DNA from: Dictyostelium firmibasis
Lineage: Eukaryota > Evosea > Eumycetozoa > Dictyosteliales > Dictyosteliaceae
NCBI GenBank assembly: GCA_036169595.1
Contig: CM069768.1
Coordinates: 3,150,001 to 3,202,500 of the forward strand
DNA: 52,500 bases
Direction of reading: 5' to 3'
The notes beneath the pieces are model-generated. The model was not told where the DNA came from. It made no database searches and saw only the letters and a list, made by a program, of their open reading frames with translations. The position numbers and the translations under genes were made by a program. This document shows positions 36,974 to 46,374 of this stretch, one piece after another (positions within the stretch are counted from its first letter, which is position 1; each line of letters opens with the position of its first letter).

Positions 36974-37290
36974 ATACTTAAAAAAAAACAAAAAAAACAA
37001 ATTCGACTTAAAATAATGTACAATTAATAAAAATATTATTTATTTATTTATTTAAAAATAAAAAAATTTTTTCAATTTTAAAATTATCATATTTATTTTT
37101 TTTTTTTAAAAAATTTTTTTTTTACCTATGATTCTTTTAAATTCCCTTTTTATAAAGGATATTCTTTTTGTTATTACTATATAATAATTCGGAAATATTC
37201 TTTTAATTTGTTTTAATTCTCATTTAATTTTTTTTTTTTCATATATGGAAAAGTATTTGAAAATCTTGGCAAGTTAATGAGACCAATTTG

Positions 37291-37326
<36 letters not shown>

Positions 37327-37420
37327 TAAAATTTTAAAATAAATAAATAAATAATTTTTTTTTTATTAATTGTACATTTTTTTTAGTCGAATTTGTTTTT
37401 TGTGTTTTCTTTGAAAGTAT

Positions 37421-37666
37421 TTAATAGTTTACGAAATTTGGTCTTGTAAAGAATGCGTTTGAACTTTTATTTGTAATTTCATTTTTTAATTCATTACAAT
37501 CATTGTTTGATTGGTTCGAAATTAAAGATAATTTTGAGGTGGTTTTAATATTTGATAATGAAATTAATGATTCTAAAAAAAAAAAAAATAAAAAAAAAAG
37601 TAAGTATATTTTTCATTGGGGGATATAAAATTTGAAAAAATTCTATTAATACATACTGAATAACAT
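37421..37666 (-). CDS. Small TRPNF-motif protein, member 7
   Basis: Exons 37666-37657 (ATGTTATTCA) and 37572-37421 encode 53 residues, starting MLFKSLISLSNIKTTSK and ending NEITNKSSNAFFTRPNFVNY. Intron 84 bp, donor GTATGT. TATA box 90 bp upstream (37756-37764). Nearly the same protein as member 6, and the 3' flanks of both contain AAATTCGACT then TGTACAATT, so the two are arms of an inverted duplication. Confidence 0.8.
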
Positions 37667-38547
37667 TTTATAAATTTTTTATTTTATAGTTTTTAATATT
37701 TTATTATTTTGGATTGTTGTTTATTTTTGATTTAAATATCGAAAAAAAAAAAAACTATTTATACTTTTTTTTTTTTAAAATCGAAAAAAATTTTAAGTAA
37801 AATTAATTAACCACACCAACCCACACCCCCTAACCCCACTAAACAAAGACAACTATATATTGAATTGTTTTTTAATTTGTAAATTAAAAATGTTGACATA
37901 CAAGTAGAAATATAAATTTAAATAAAAAATAAAACAAGTAAAATGATACCAACAAAAATAAAAATAAAAATAAAAACGTTTTGATTAAAAGATAAAAAAT
38001 TATTTTATTTTTTTTGACAATAACCATATTTTTTTTTATTTTTCAATAATCATTATTTTAAAAATTGGATATCATCATAAATCAATATTTCATTTTTTCT
38101 TCTTTTATTATTAAACAAATCAATAAAATATTTTTAAAACATTGAATCATAAATTAAAAATGAAAATTTAAATAAAAATATAATATCATACCAAAATTGA
38201 CAATAAAAATAAATACTCTAAGTAATAAAAATAAATAAATTTAATTTTTTTATCTTTTATTGATTAATTAAATTCATTTTCCTTTTTTTTACAAAAAAAA
38301 AAAAAAAAAAAAAAATTATTTTTTCATTTGTAATCATTCTCAAATTGAAACATATCCCATTAATGAAAATTAAAAGTAATCTATTTCTTTGTTTGTAACA
38401 AAACATAAAGTATCGACATCAAATTCCGTCACCATATTGGGTATGATTTGTAATTATGTTTTTATATTTTATAATTTTAAAAAAGTATAAATAAGAAATG
38501 AATAAACAATTTTTTTTTTCTTTTTAATAAACAAAAAAAAATAAAGA
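37667..38547. other. Divergent promoter region, members 7 and 8
   Basis: Member 7 side: TATA, CA-rich box (37811-37838) and the distal 18-mer (37889-37906), then ACAAGTAAAATGATACCAAC, the same order as upstream of member 5. Member 8 side: TATA GTATAAATA at 38485-38493 and an unusual patch with ATTCCGTCACCATATTGGG near 38423-38441. The 28-bp repeat at 38116-38143 also occurs at 14983-15010. Confidence 0.5.
37889..37906 (-). promoter_or_regulatory. Distal 18-bp promoter element, member 7
   Basis: TACTTGTATGTCAACATT in gene orientation, 223-240 bp upstream of the ATG. Identical to the elements of members 5 and 6. Confidence 0.6.
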
Positions 38548-38783
38548 ATGTATAGTAAGTATCTCTATTTACATATATATTCATAAACTATACAAAAGAC
38601 TAATTTAAATAAAATTTAATTATAAATTTAGAATTAATAACATCAATTCATAAAACCAACTCTTTTGAATTTAACTCTTTTGAAATCAATATCAATCGAT
38701 CCTCGAAACTATATAGTAGTAACTCAATTACTTTAAAGAGTATATCAACTTTTTTCACAAGACCAAATTTTGTTAACTTTTAA
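38548..38783 (+). CDS. Small TRPNF-motif protein, member 8
   Basis: Exons 38548-38554 (ATGTATA, only 7 nt) and 38632-38783 encode 52 residues, starting MYKLITSIHKTNSFEF and ending STFFTRPNFVNF. It is the only member with a 7-nt first exon, one codon shorter than the rest. Intron 77 bp, donor GTAAGT. TATA box 63 bp upstream. A perfect 7-bp-stem hairpin with GCCGA loop follows 13 bp after the stop. Confidence 0.75.
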
Positions 38784-38795
38784 ATCTTTATAATA

Positions 38796-38820
38796 GTTCA
38801 AGGCCGATATATACTTGAAC
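38796..38820 (+). other. 3' hairpin with GCCGA loop (member 8)
   Basis: Stem GTTCAAG/CTTGAAC (7 bp, perfect) around the loop GCCGATATATA. Confidence 0.6.
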
Positions 38821-39292
38821 CAAACAAAAAAAAAAAACTACATTATCACAGAAATAAAATTTATATAATAAAATTATTTATATTAAATAAAAAATTCAAT
38901 GCATATTTATTTTCTATTATAACTTTACTATAATTTTTTGTTAATAAATTTTTTTCTTCATTTCCTAAAAAAAAAATATTGGTTAATTTTTTAATAAAAA
39001 ATTTGATAATATCAATTTTTTGATATGATTCTATACTAAAAAAAATCTATTCACACATTCTTCTTTTAACGTGTGTTGATAACATTTTTATAAATATTAA
39101 CTAGATTTTTAGTGTGTATGTCGCCAACATCTGTTTGAATTTTTTTTTTTTTTATAGATAATATTAGTTTTTTTTTTTTACATTTTTTTTATAAAAAAAA
39201 AAAAAGTATAAATAATTTTTTAAAAAAATAATCATTAATCAAAAAAAAAAAAGATCAATACAATACTATAAATTAAAAAATTATATTAAAAA
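38821..39292. other. Intergenic region, members 8 and 9
   Basis: The promoter of member 9 lies here: GTATGTCGCCAACATCT near 39116 (about 180 bp upstream) and TATA GTATAAATA at 39206-39214. The rest is AT-rich with no gene. Confidence 0.5.
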
Positions 39293-39526
39293 ATGTTATT
39301 CAGTATGTACTATGAATATTTTTATTTATTTTTTTTTAAGAAAATATACTAATTAAAAAATTTTCTAATTTTAGAATCATTAATTTCAATTAAGACATTT
39401 TCATCTTCAATTTCTACTGAAACTGTAGAAAATAAAACATTACTAAATAAATTTTCAACAAATGATACTGTTTCTATTAAGAGTACAACATCTTTCTTCA
39501 CAAGACCAAATTTTATAAATTTTTAA
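39293..39526 (+). CDS. Small TRPNF-motif protein, member 9
   Basis: Exons 39293-39302 (ATGTTATTCA) and 39375-39526 encode 53 residues, starting MLFKSLISIKTFSSSIS and ending STTSFFTRPNFINF. Intron 72 bp, the shortest in the set; donor GTATGT. A hairpin with perfect 6-bp stem ATCAAG/CTTGAT and GCCGA loop follows 25 bp after the stop. Confidence 0.8.
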
Positions 39527-39551
39527 AAACTAAATATATAAAAATTAAAAA

Positions 39552-39574
39552 ATCAAGGCCGACAATTACTTGAT
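39552..39574 (+). other. 3' hairpin with GCCGA loop (member 9)
   Basis: Stem ATCAAG/CTTGAT around the loop GCCGACAATTA. The outer pair differs from member 8 and remains paired. Confidence 0.6.
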
Positions 39575-39679
39575 GTTAAATTGATAAATAAAAAATTAAA
39601 AAATTTTGTATATACCACTAAATAAAATTTGTGCATTTCGAAAATATTTATTTATCTAATTTATTAAATTAAAATTAAA

Positions 39680-39747
39680 ATTAAAATAATAAAAAAAAGG
39701 GAAATGTTATTTATCTATAACATTTCCCTTTTTTTTATTATTTTAAT
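39680..39747. repeat. 31-bp perfect inverted repeat (hairpin, 6-nt loop)
   Basis: The arms 39680-39710 and 39717-39747 are exact reverse complements, with the loop TTATCT. The arms include the non-AT core GGGAAATGTTAT. It lies between convergent members 9 and 10, about 150 bp after member 9. It could be a shared 3' end structure, a foldback remnant or a small-RNA precursor. Confidence 0.85.
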
Positions 39748-40173
39748 GGTGAAAGTTATATTTTTTAAAAAAATTTATTTTGTTTAATACTTTAAATTCT
39801 TCACAAAATGGATGATATGTCAGGTTGGTAGGAAAAGATTTAAAAAATAAGCTTGTTTGATCGCTTTTGGGATCATTTTTATCATTGAATCTGGAATAAG
39901 ATTCTGCAATCAACTTTTATATTGAAGAAGGGTGTTAGATCTTTGGGATGGGGTTTAATGACTAATCTCTCATTAATTTTTTTTTTTTTTTTTTTTTTTT
40001 TAAAGCTATTGTTTTAAAAAACTAATATTTTTTATATTTATAATAAAATTCCTATTCAGTGATATTAAAATCAATTACTAAAACATAAATTAAAGAAAAC
40101 CAGTATTCTTTTTTAATGTTAAATTTTTGTCGGGCATTTTTTATTTATCATTTTTTTAAAGAAAAATTATTTA
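39748..40173. other. Intergenic region, convergent members 9 and 10
   Basis: A 180-bp stretch at 39800-39985 has mixed composition unlike its AT-rich surroundings, beginning ATGGATGATATGTCAGGTTG, which resembles a coding start running into a GT donor. No following exon could be found. It may be a gene relic. The rest is low complexity. Confidence 0.4.
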
Positions 40174-40417
40174 CTAATAGTTAAAGAAATTTGGTCTTGT
40201 GAAAATAGAGGTAGAAGTTGAAGTTGATATAGATTCACAAAAAGAATTTAAAGAAAAGGAGGTAATTGATGATTTTTCATTGAAAATTCTTTGATTTGAA
40301 TTTACAGAGTTTTTAGTGAAGATTAATGATTCTATAATTAAAAGAAAAAAAAAAAGTTAATATTTTTTTTTTTTTTTTTTTTTATTTTCTTAATTAAATT
40401 AACATACTTGATAACAT
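40174..40417 (-). CDS. Small TRPNF-motif protein, member 10
   Basis: Exons 40417-40408 (ATGTTATCAA) and 40331-40174 encode 55 residues, starting MLSKSLIFTKNSVNSNQ and ending TSTSIFTRPNFFNY, with a TAG stop where the others use TAA. Phe is replaced by Ser at position 3. Intron 76 bp, donor GTATGT. A TATA-like TTATTTATAG lies about 85 bp upstream. Confidence 0.75.
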
Positions 40418-41761
40418 TTTTATTTGTTTATAGTATTTTTTTTGTTTATAGTATTTTTTTGTTCGATTTGTTGACATTTATAAAAAAAAAAAAAAAAAAA
40501 TTATTTATAGTAATTTTTTTTTTATTAGATAATTAATTTCCCACTTCCATTTGAAAAAAAAAAATAAAAAATAAAAAATAAATAATTTGGGTGTCTATAA
40601 AAGTGGTCATATATAAATTTGTAAATTGTATTGTTGTTGTTATGTTAAACTTTAAATGAAAGTATTTATTTATAATTTTGTCTTTTAATTTAGTTGATAA
40701 AATTCTGTTTATTAAAAGATGGGTTTTTAAATTTTAAAAAAATAAAAAAATAAAAAAATAAATACTCACATCAATCTTAGATCATTGAAAAATCCTTTTA
40801 TCTTAATAATGAAAATAAAAATATAGGATCATTATTATTAAATAATTATCATCATCCATATTTAAAAGAAATTGAATTTTTTAAAATTAAAAAATATATA
40901 AAAAAAAATCTATTATGAAGACATAAATAACGAGATCAAAAATAAAATGAGATCAAAAAAATAAATATACCACACGCACGCAAACCCACACACAACACAC
41001 ACACATATTTGCATTGTTCTTTGTATTTTACTCTTCATGTTATATAAAAAAAATTTGAGAACATGAATTATGAACCAATATAAAAAGAAGTAATTAAGAA
41101 TTAAAATTAAAAAAATTAAAACTATTTTTTGAAAATAATTATGATCTATTCGTTAGATATCATTGGTATTATTGTCTTAATTTTTATTATTTTTAAATGA
41201 TTTTAAAAATTTTATTTTAATTATAAAAATAAATTGAAATTTATTAATAAAGATAATCTTTAGAAATGGAATAATAAAATATTTGTATCATTTGTCATGG
41301 TATTGTTGTTATTTACAAAATTAAAAAATCAAATAAATGAAGGAATAGGATGATAGGAAATGAAATTATTGATTTTAGTATTAACTTTTTTTTAGATTAT
41401 AACATCATTAAAAAATTTTATATTGGAATTGTTGATTCTATACAATAGGCTAATAATAACTATCTACTATTAAAATCACATTTAATCTATTTTTTTAAAT
41501 GTTATTGGTTTTGATAACATAAAAAAAGAGTAAAAAAGAGTAAAAAAAAATGACACCAACAAACTTTTACAAAATTTTCAGTAAGTGTATTGTGTAGTGG
41601 TATATTGAAATAAAAAAAAAATAAAAAAAATAAAAAAAATAAAAAAAATAAAAAAAATAAAAAAAAAAGTATAAATAGCTAGGTAAATTTTAAAAAATTA
41701 AAATCAAATCAAATCAAATCAAATCAAAATCAAAAATCAAAAATACCAAATAAACCATAAA
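40418..41761. other. Divergent promoter region, members 10 and 11
   Basis: The member 11 side has TATA GTATAAATA at 41669-41677 and an AAATC pentamer run at 41701-41728. A strongly CA-rich stretch near 40970-41007 (CACACGCACGCAAACCCACA) is a candidate G-box-type element for one or both genes. No gene seen. Confidence 0.45.
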
Positions 41762-41998
41762 ATGTTATTCAGTATGTATTATATAAATATGACAAATAAA
41801 AGAAAAAAAAAATTTATAATATATTAATATATTTTTTATTTTATAGAATCATTAATCTCTTTAAAAAATAAAAATATTGAATCTGAATCATCATTGTCTT
41901 TTGATTCTAATAAAAATTCAAATCAATCATTGAATTTAAATACCTATATTAAAAGTACTTCATCCTACTTTACAAGACCAAACTTTATAAATTTTTAA
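41762..41998 (+). CDS. Small TRPNF-motif protein, member 11
   Basis: Exons 41762-41771 (ATGTTATTCA) and 41847-41998 encode 53 residues, starting MLFKSLISLKNKNIESE and ending STSSYFTRPNFINF. Intron 75 bp, donor GTATGT. TATA box 93 bp upstream. A hairpin (TTCAAG/CTTGGA with one G-U) with GCCGA loop follows 18 bp after the stop. Confidence 0.8.
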
Positions 41999-42015
41999 AA
42001 AAAAAAAAAAAAAAT

Positions 42016-42039
42016 TTCAAGGCCGAATTCCTACTTGGA
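42016..42039 (+). other. 3' hairpin with GCCGA loop (member 11)
   Basis: Stem TTCAAG/CTTGGA, paired through one G-U, around the loop GCCGAATTCCTA. Confidence 0.55.
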
Positions 42040-42105
42040 TTAAATATAAAAATAAATGTATATAAATTTGTATAAGATTTTTAAAAATTACTTTCCCTTA
42101 TATAT

Positions 42106-42144
<39 letters not shown>

Positions 42145-42527
42145 ATTTTTTTTTTTTTCTTTTTTTTATATATGTTTTTAAAAAACATCTTTGCTTTTGT
42201 TTTGTTTTTATATGTCAAAAAAAAAATTTTAAATATAAAAAAATGAATTCCATTGAAAAGAATGTTTTTTGAAAAGGTATTGTGGCATTAAAATCAAGTT
42301 GGATATTTTTAAATTGATAAAAACAAAAAAAAAAAAAAATCAAATGAATGAAACTTTAATATATATATAAAAAAATTTTATTTGTTTTAGTGTTGATTTT
42401 TTTATTAAATTTTTTAAATTAGATTTTAATAGAAAAAAAAATAAAAAATAATTATAAAGAATATGCGAAAATTATATATTTTTATATATTTATGTCGGAC
42501 GAGTTTGTTTTATTGAAAAAAAAAATT

Positions 42528-42795
42528 TTAATAATGAAAGAAATTTGGTCTTGTAAAGATGGTAGATGTTGAGTTACTTTTTAAAGTGATTGCATTATAA
42601 CATGATGAGTAATGGGTTTCTTTATTTAAATCGGAAACATTGATTAATATATGGGATTTAATAGAAGAAACTGATACTGATGAAATTGAGATTAATGATT
42701 CTAAAATTAAATTAAAAAGTTAACAATCAATTTTTTTTATTTATTTTTAATTTTCTATAATAAATGTATATAGAAAAAAACATACTTAATAACAT
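42528..42795 (-). CDS. Small TRPNF-motif protein, member 12
   Basis: Exons 42795-42786 (ATGTTATTAA) and 42700-42528 encode 60 residues, the longest member, starting MLLKSLISISSVSVSS and ending STSTIFTRPNFFHY. Intron 85 bp, donor GTATGT. TATA box (TATTTATAC on the plus strand, 42897-42905) 102 bp upstream, and a diverged distal element (GTATATCAACATT in gene sense, near 43033-43053) about 250 bp upstream. Confidence 0.75.
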
Positions 42796-43615
42796 TTTAC
42801 TTTTAGGGAATTATAGTTTTTTTTGAACTTTTTTTTTTTTTTTTTAGTTAATAAAAAGAATTGAATATGATATTTATTATTATAAAAATAAAACTTTATT
42901 TATACTTAATTTTTTTTTTTTGTTTGTAAAAATCCAAACCTCATAACTTCTACTTTACATGCTTTCGTAATTGAGATCAAAAGACTCTAAAAATAGAATT
43001 TATTGTATTAGAATCATCATTTGTAAATTGTAAATGTTGATATACTTGCTACTTTTTTTTTTGTTTTTTTTTTTTTTATTCGCTAGAAATAAATTAATAA
43101 AAAAAGATCTTTGATTTCACCACCAATTTTTTATTAACAGATTTAACTTATTTTTTTTTTTTTTTGGGTTTTTTTAATAGTAGATAGTTTTTCAATTTTA
43201 AATAATTATCTACCATCAAAAAATAAAAAAATAATGATAAAAAATAAAAAAAATAATATATTTATTATAATAAATAAAAATAATAACTGTAGTAAATTAA
43301 AAAAAAAATATATAATTAATTAAATAAAAAAAAAAATAAAAAAAATATATATGATTATATATATTAAAGTAAAATCTAAAAGTAGATTAAAAAAAAAAGA
43401 TATCTTTAATTTTTATGATAACATACATTATATATTTACATATTTATATTTAAATATATTAGTATGTATGTTTATACATTTTTATTATTTTTATAAGAAA
43501 AAAAAAAAATTAAAAAAAAAAAAGAAAAAAAAAAAAAGAAATAATTAACTATTAAAGGTTTTGATTTTGCTTTTTTTTCTTTATCTTTTTTTTTTGTTTT
43601 TTTTTTTAAAAAAGT
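42796..43615. other. Promoter of member 12 and intergenic AT-rich DNA
   Basis: Beyond the promoter elements of member 12 the sequence to 43615 is AT-rich. A short plus-strand open frame at 43351-43548 is Lys/Tyr/Ile-rich, ends in a poly-Lys run, and looks like chance. Confidence 0.45.
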
Positions 43616-46087
43616 TTAGAAACTATCATTATCATCAATTTGAGGTTGACTATTTAAATCATCAAAAGTATTTTCAACTTTTGATAAAGATTTTGAAATG
43701 ATATTAAATAGATAAGCAGGTAAATTAGTTTCAACTTTTTTATATTTATTTTGATACCTTTCCAATCTTTTTGCATCCTTTTCCAAAGGGTCGGTATCAT
43801 CTGGTTGTTTAGCAGCTTTAAATTTTTTATTTGGTTGTTGAATTAGAGTTTGTTGATGAATTTGTTGTTTTCTATCCAATTTCTTTTGAGCTTCATTTTC
43901 AAATAGTAGAGAGAATGGTTCAATCATTCTATAGACTAAAGGATATTGATAGGGAGCAATTTGAAGCAAATCAATTGCTAAACCATAGTTTGTATCATTA
44001 TAGGTTCCCATTTTTAAATTTGGATAACGTTGACTGAAATGAGTTAGTAATGAGAATTGACAATTCATGTTTCTACCAACCTCCAAAGCTTCACCAACTG
44101 TTGAATGTCTCTTTGAGATTGCATCATTTCTTTTCTCATCCTCAAATGTTGCTTCATGAATTTGAACTGAAGAATCTTTACCCATTTCAGATAGAAATTT
44201 ACAAGGACGAGTATCACCTGAATAAGTTAATTTAAAACCATCATTCCATTCAATAACAATACCAAATGCAAAATTACAATGAATTACAGGTACCATTGTA
44301 ACTGATTTAATATCTAATGATTTACAAATTTGATAAAATTCTTCAGTTTCCTTTCCAATGGTAATGCCAACGAAATTCATATCAATAATTGATGATAAAT
44401 CTTTAATCCATTGAACAATTGAATTTGGACCAATAATAATCAATGGCTCAATAGCTATATTTAATTCCTTTGAGTATTGTTGTCTCTTTTCCAATAAATT
44501 TGGTATACCTAAATGATGATCAGCATGTAAATGTGAAATCCAAATAATCTTTAAATTTATCAATTGTTTTTTAATATCAATTGGACCAAAGAAACGATAC
44601 AATTGACCAAATGTACTTTCACCTGCATCCAATAATAAATTACTTCCATCTTTTAATGTTATGAAATTACCTGTTACATTTCTATATTTACTTGGAATAG
44701 CTGAACCCGTACCTGTAAATAAAATCTTTGGAAAACAACGTTTTTTACAATCTGATTCAATATGTTTAATTTGATCATCTAATTGATTTTTAAATATTTG
44801 ACCTTGTTTTGTATTTATAAAATCTTCCATTATTTCACTATTATTAATATCTTCATCAACATTATCACCATCATTACTACAACTATTATTATTATTATTA
44901 TTATTATTTAAAAACATTGGTAAAAATTGAATTTCACCAGCATTTTGAGGTGGTCCCAATGTAATATTTGTTGCATCTTTGCATGGTATAATATTTGTAT
45001 TATTTAAAATTTTTGAATCTTTTAAATCAATTGATAATTGTTGACGTTGAGTATCATTTATTGGAAATAATTGTGGTATGAATTTTCTAAGTTTTGAAAT
45101 TTGAATATCTGATGATAAACAACCTGATGATCTTTCACAATTTTCATGATTTACAATGATATGTTTAGTTTTAGATGACAATGATGATGATTGATTTGTA
45201 ATGTTTTCCATAAATTTGATATATTTATCAGTGGTTAAAACTGATTGTGGTGTAATATGAGTTACTACATGTATATCTTTAAACATATGAGTATGCTTTA
45301 ATAAACTATCCAAATATTCTATTGATGGACATCTAATAACTGCAATTTTAGATCCTTTTACGGATGGTTGCATAACTTGATCGGGTGTGATTGTTTCACC
45401 ATCTTTATTCAAAACCGAATTACCATCTTGTAAATGTTTATATGCAATACCTTTTGGAACACCTAATGCTGCTGCTTTCTCTGGATAAAACTTTCCTTTA
45501 AAATCTTTAGTTTTACCAATATAACAAACTATTGGTTCATCATAATTTTCAATAATCTCTTGATTAAAATTTGGTCTCTTTCCGTAATATGTAAATTTTG
45601 GTAATCCAGTTTCATCGATTAATGATTCTTTAATTTCATTATTATCATTATTATTGATGTTGTTGTTGTTGTTGTTGTTATTGTTGATGATTGACTTAAA
45701 AATTGGTAATGTATAAAATACAAATAGTTCATCTTTAATAATTTGAACTTTATCGGTATCAATTTCATGAATTTCAACATTTAATGAATATTGAAATTCT
45801 CTTGATGCTGTAAATAATTTGTGTAAACCTTTTGGACCATAAACTTTAATTTTTACATTATATTCTGCCAATGTTAAAAATAATCCAATTAAACCTCCAA
45901 TACAATCCCATGAAAGTTTAGTGATGAATAGTGACTTCACTTTACCCAATGTTATATTTGGTCTACCTTTAATAAATTTTTGAAATCCTTCTCCACAATC
46001 AAAAAAATATCTATCTGAATCTGAAAATAAATAACTTGTCGTTGGTGTATCACCATTTTCACCTGTGATTTCAAAAAATGATTTCAT
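43616..46087 (-). CDS. elac2: Ribonuclease Z, long form (ELAC2-like)
   Basis: Single exon, 823 residues. tRNase Z cuts the 3' trailer from precursor tRNAs in nucleus and/or mitochondria. Long forms have two metallo-beta-lactamase halves. The N-terminal half (TSYLFSDSDRYFFDCGEGFQ) has lost the metal ligands, as usual. The C-terminal half carries FTGTGSAIPSKYRNVTG (about 461), the zinc-binding HLHADHHLGIPNLL (about 516), LTYSGDTRPC (about 626), HEATFED (about 642), the RHSTVGEALEVG segment with a further His, and LTHFSQRYP (about 682). Asn tracts interrupt the linker and the N-terminal half. The C-terminus is a Lys/Gln-rich extension. No clear mitochondrial presequence is visible at the start MKSFFEITGENGD. 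Confidence 0.93.
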   Translation of the reverse strand: MKSFFEITGENGDTPTTSYLFSDSDRYFFDCGEGFQKFIKGRPNITLGKVKSLFITKLSWDCIGGLIGLFLTLAEYNVKIKVYGPKGLHKLFTASREFQYSLNVEIHEIDTDKVQIIKDELFVFYTLPIFKSIINNNNNNNNNINNNDNNEIKESLIDETGLPKFTYYGKRPNFNQEIIENYDEPIVCYIGKTKDFKGKFYPEKAAALGVPKGIAYKHLQDGNSVLNKDGETITPDQVMQPSVKGSKIAVIRCPSIEYLDSLLKHTHMFKDIHVVTHITPQSVLTTDKYIKFMENITNQSSSLSSKTKHIIVNHENCERSSGCLSSDIQISKLRKFIPQLFPINDTQRQQLSIDLKDSKILNNTNIIPCKDATNITLGPPQNAGEIQFLPMFLNNNNNNNNSCSNDGDNVDEDINNSEIMEDFINTKQGQIFKNQLDDQIKHIESDCKKRCFPKILFTGTGSAIPSKYRNVTGNFITLKDGSNLLLDAGESTFGQLYRFFGPIDIKKQLINLKIIWISHLHADHHLGIPNLLEKRQQYSKELNIAIEPLIIIGPNSIVQWIKDLSSIIDMNFVGITIGKETEEFYQICKSLDIKSVTMVPVIHCNFAFGIVIEWNDGFKLTYSGDTRPCKFLSEMGKDSSVQIHEATFEDEKRNDAISKRHSTVGEALEVGRNMNCQFSLLTHFSQRYPNLKMGTYNDTNYGLAIDLLQIAPYQYPLVYRMIEPFSLLFENEAQKKLDRKQQIHQQTLIQQPNKKFKAAKQPDDTDPLEKDAKRLERYQNKYKKVETNLPAYLFNIISKSLSKVENTFDDLNSQPQIDDNDSF

Positions 46088-46223
46088 TTTTTAAAATAAT
46101 TTTAAAACAAATAAAAAAGAATGACATATGAAAAAAAAAATGAAAAAAAAAAAAAAATGAAAAAATGAAGGTTTCGGGAAAAAATAGAAAAAAAAGTGTG
46201 AAAAAAAAAAAAAAAAAATTTTA

Positions 46224-46264
<41 letters not shown>

Positions 46265-46374
46265 AAAAATTAAAGATATAATTTCTTTAAAAGAAATTAA
46301 TAAGAAAATTATATTATTATTTTTTTTTAAATTTCTTTATTTTAAATTTTATTTTCTCTATATTTTTATTATTA
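46088..46374. other. Short intergenic region, poly(A)-rich
   Basis: Poly(A) blocks between the ELAC2 start and the stop of the next minus-strand gene. Nothing else seen. Confidence 0.5.

Noticed and set aside
41610-41728. Regular A-rich and AAATC repeats as a CRISPR-like array
   Set aside because: Simple-sequence repeats without unique spacers, in a eukaryotic genome.
43351-43548. 65-codon plus-strand frame before ELAC2
   Set aside because: Composition is that of AT-rich noncoding DNA and it ends in poly-Lys; no start context or homologue.
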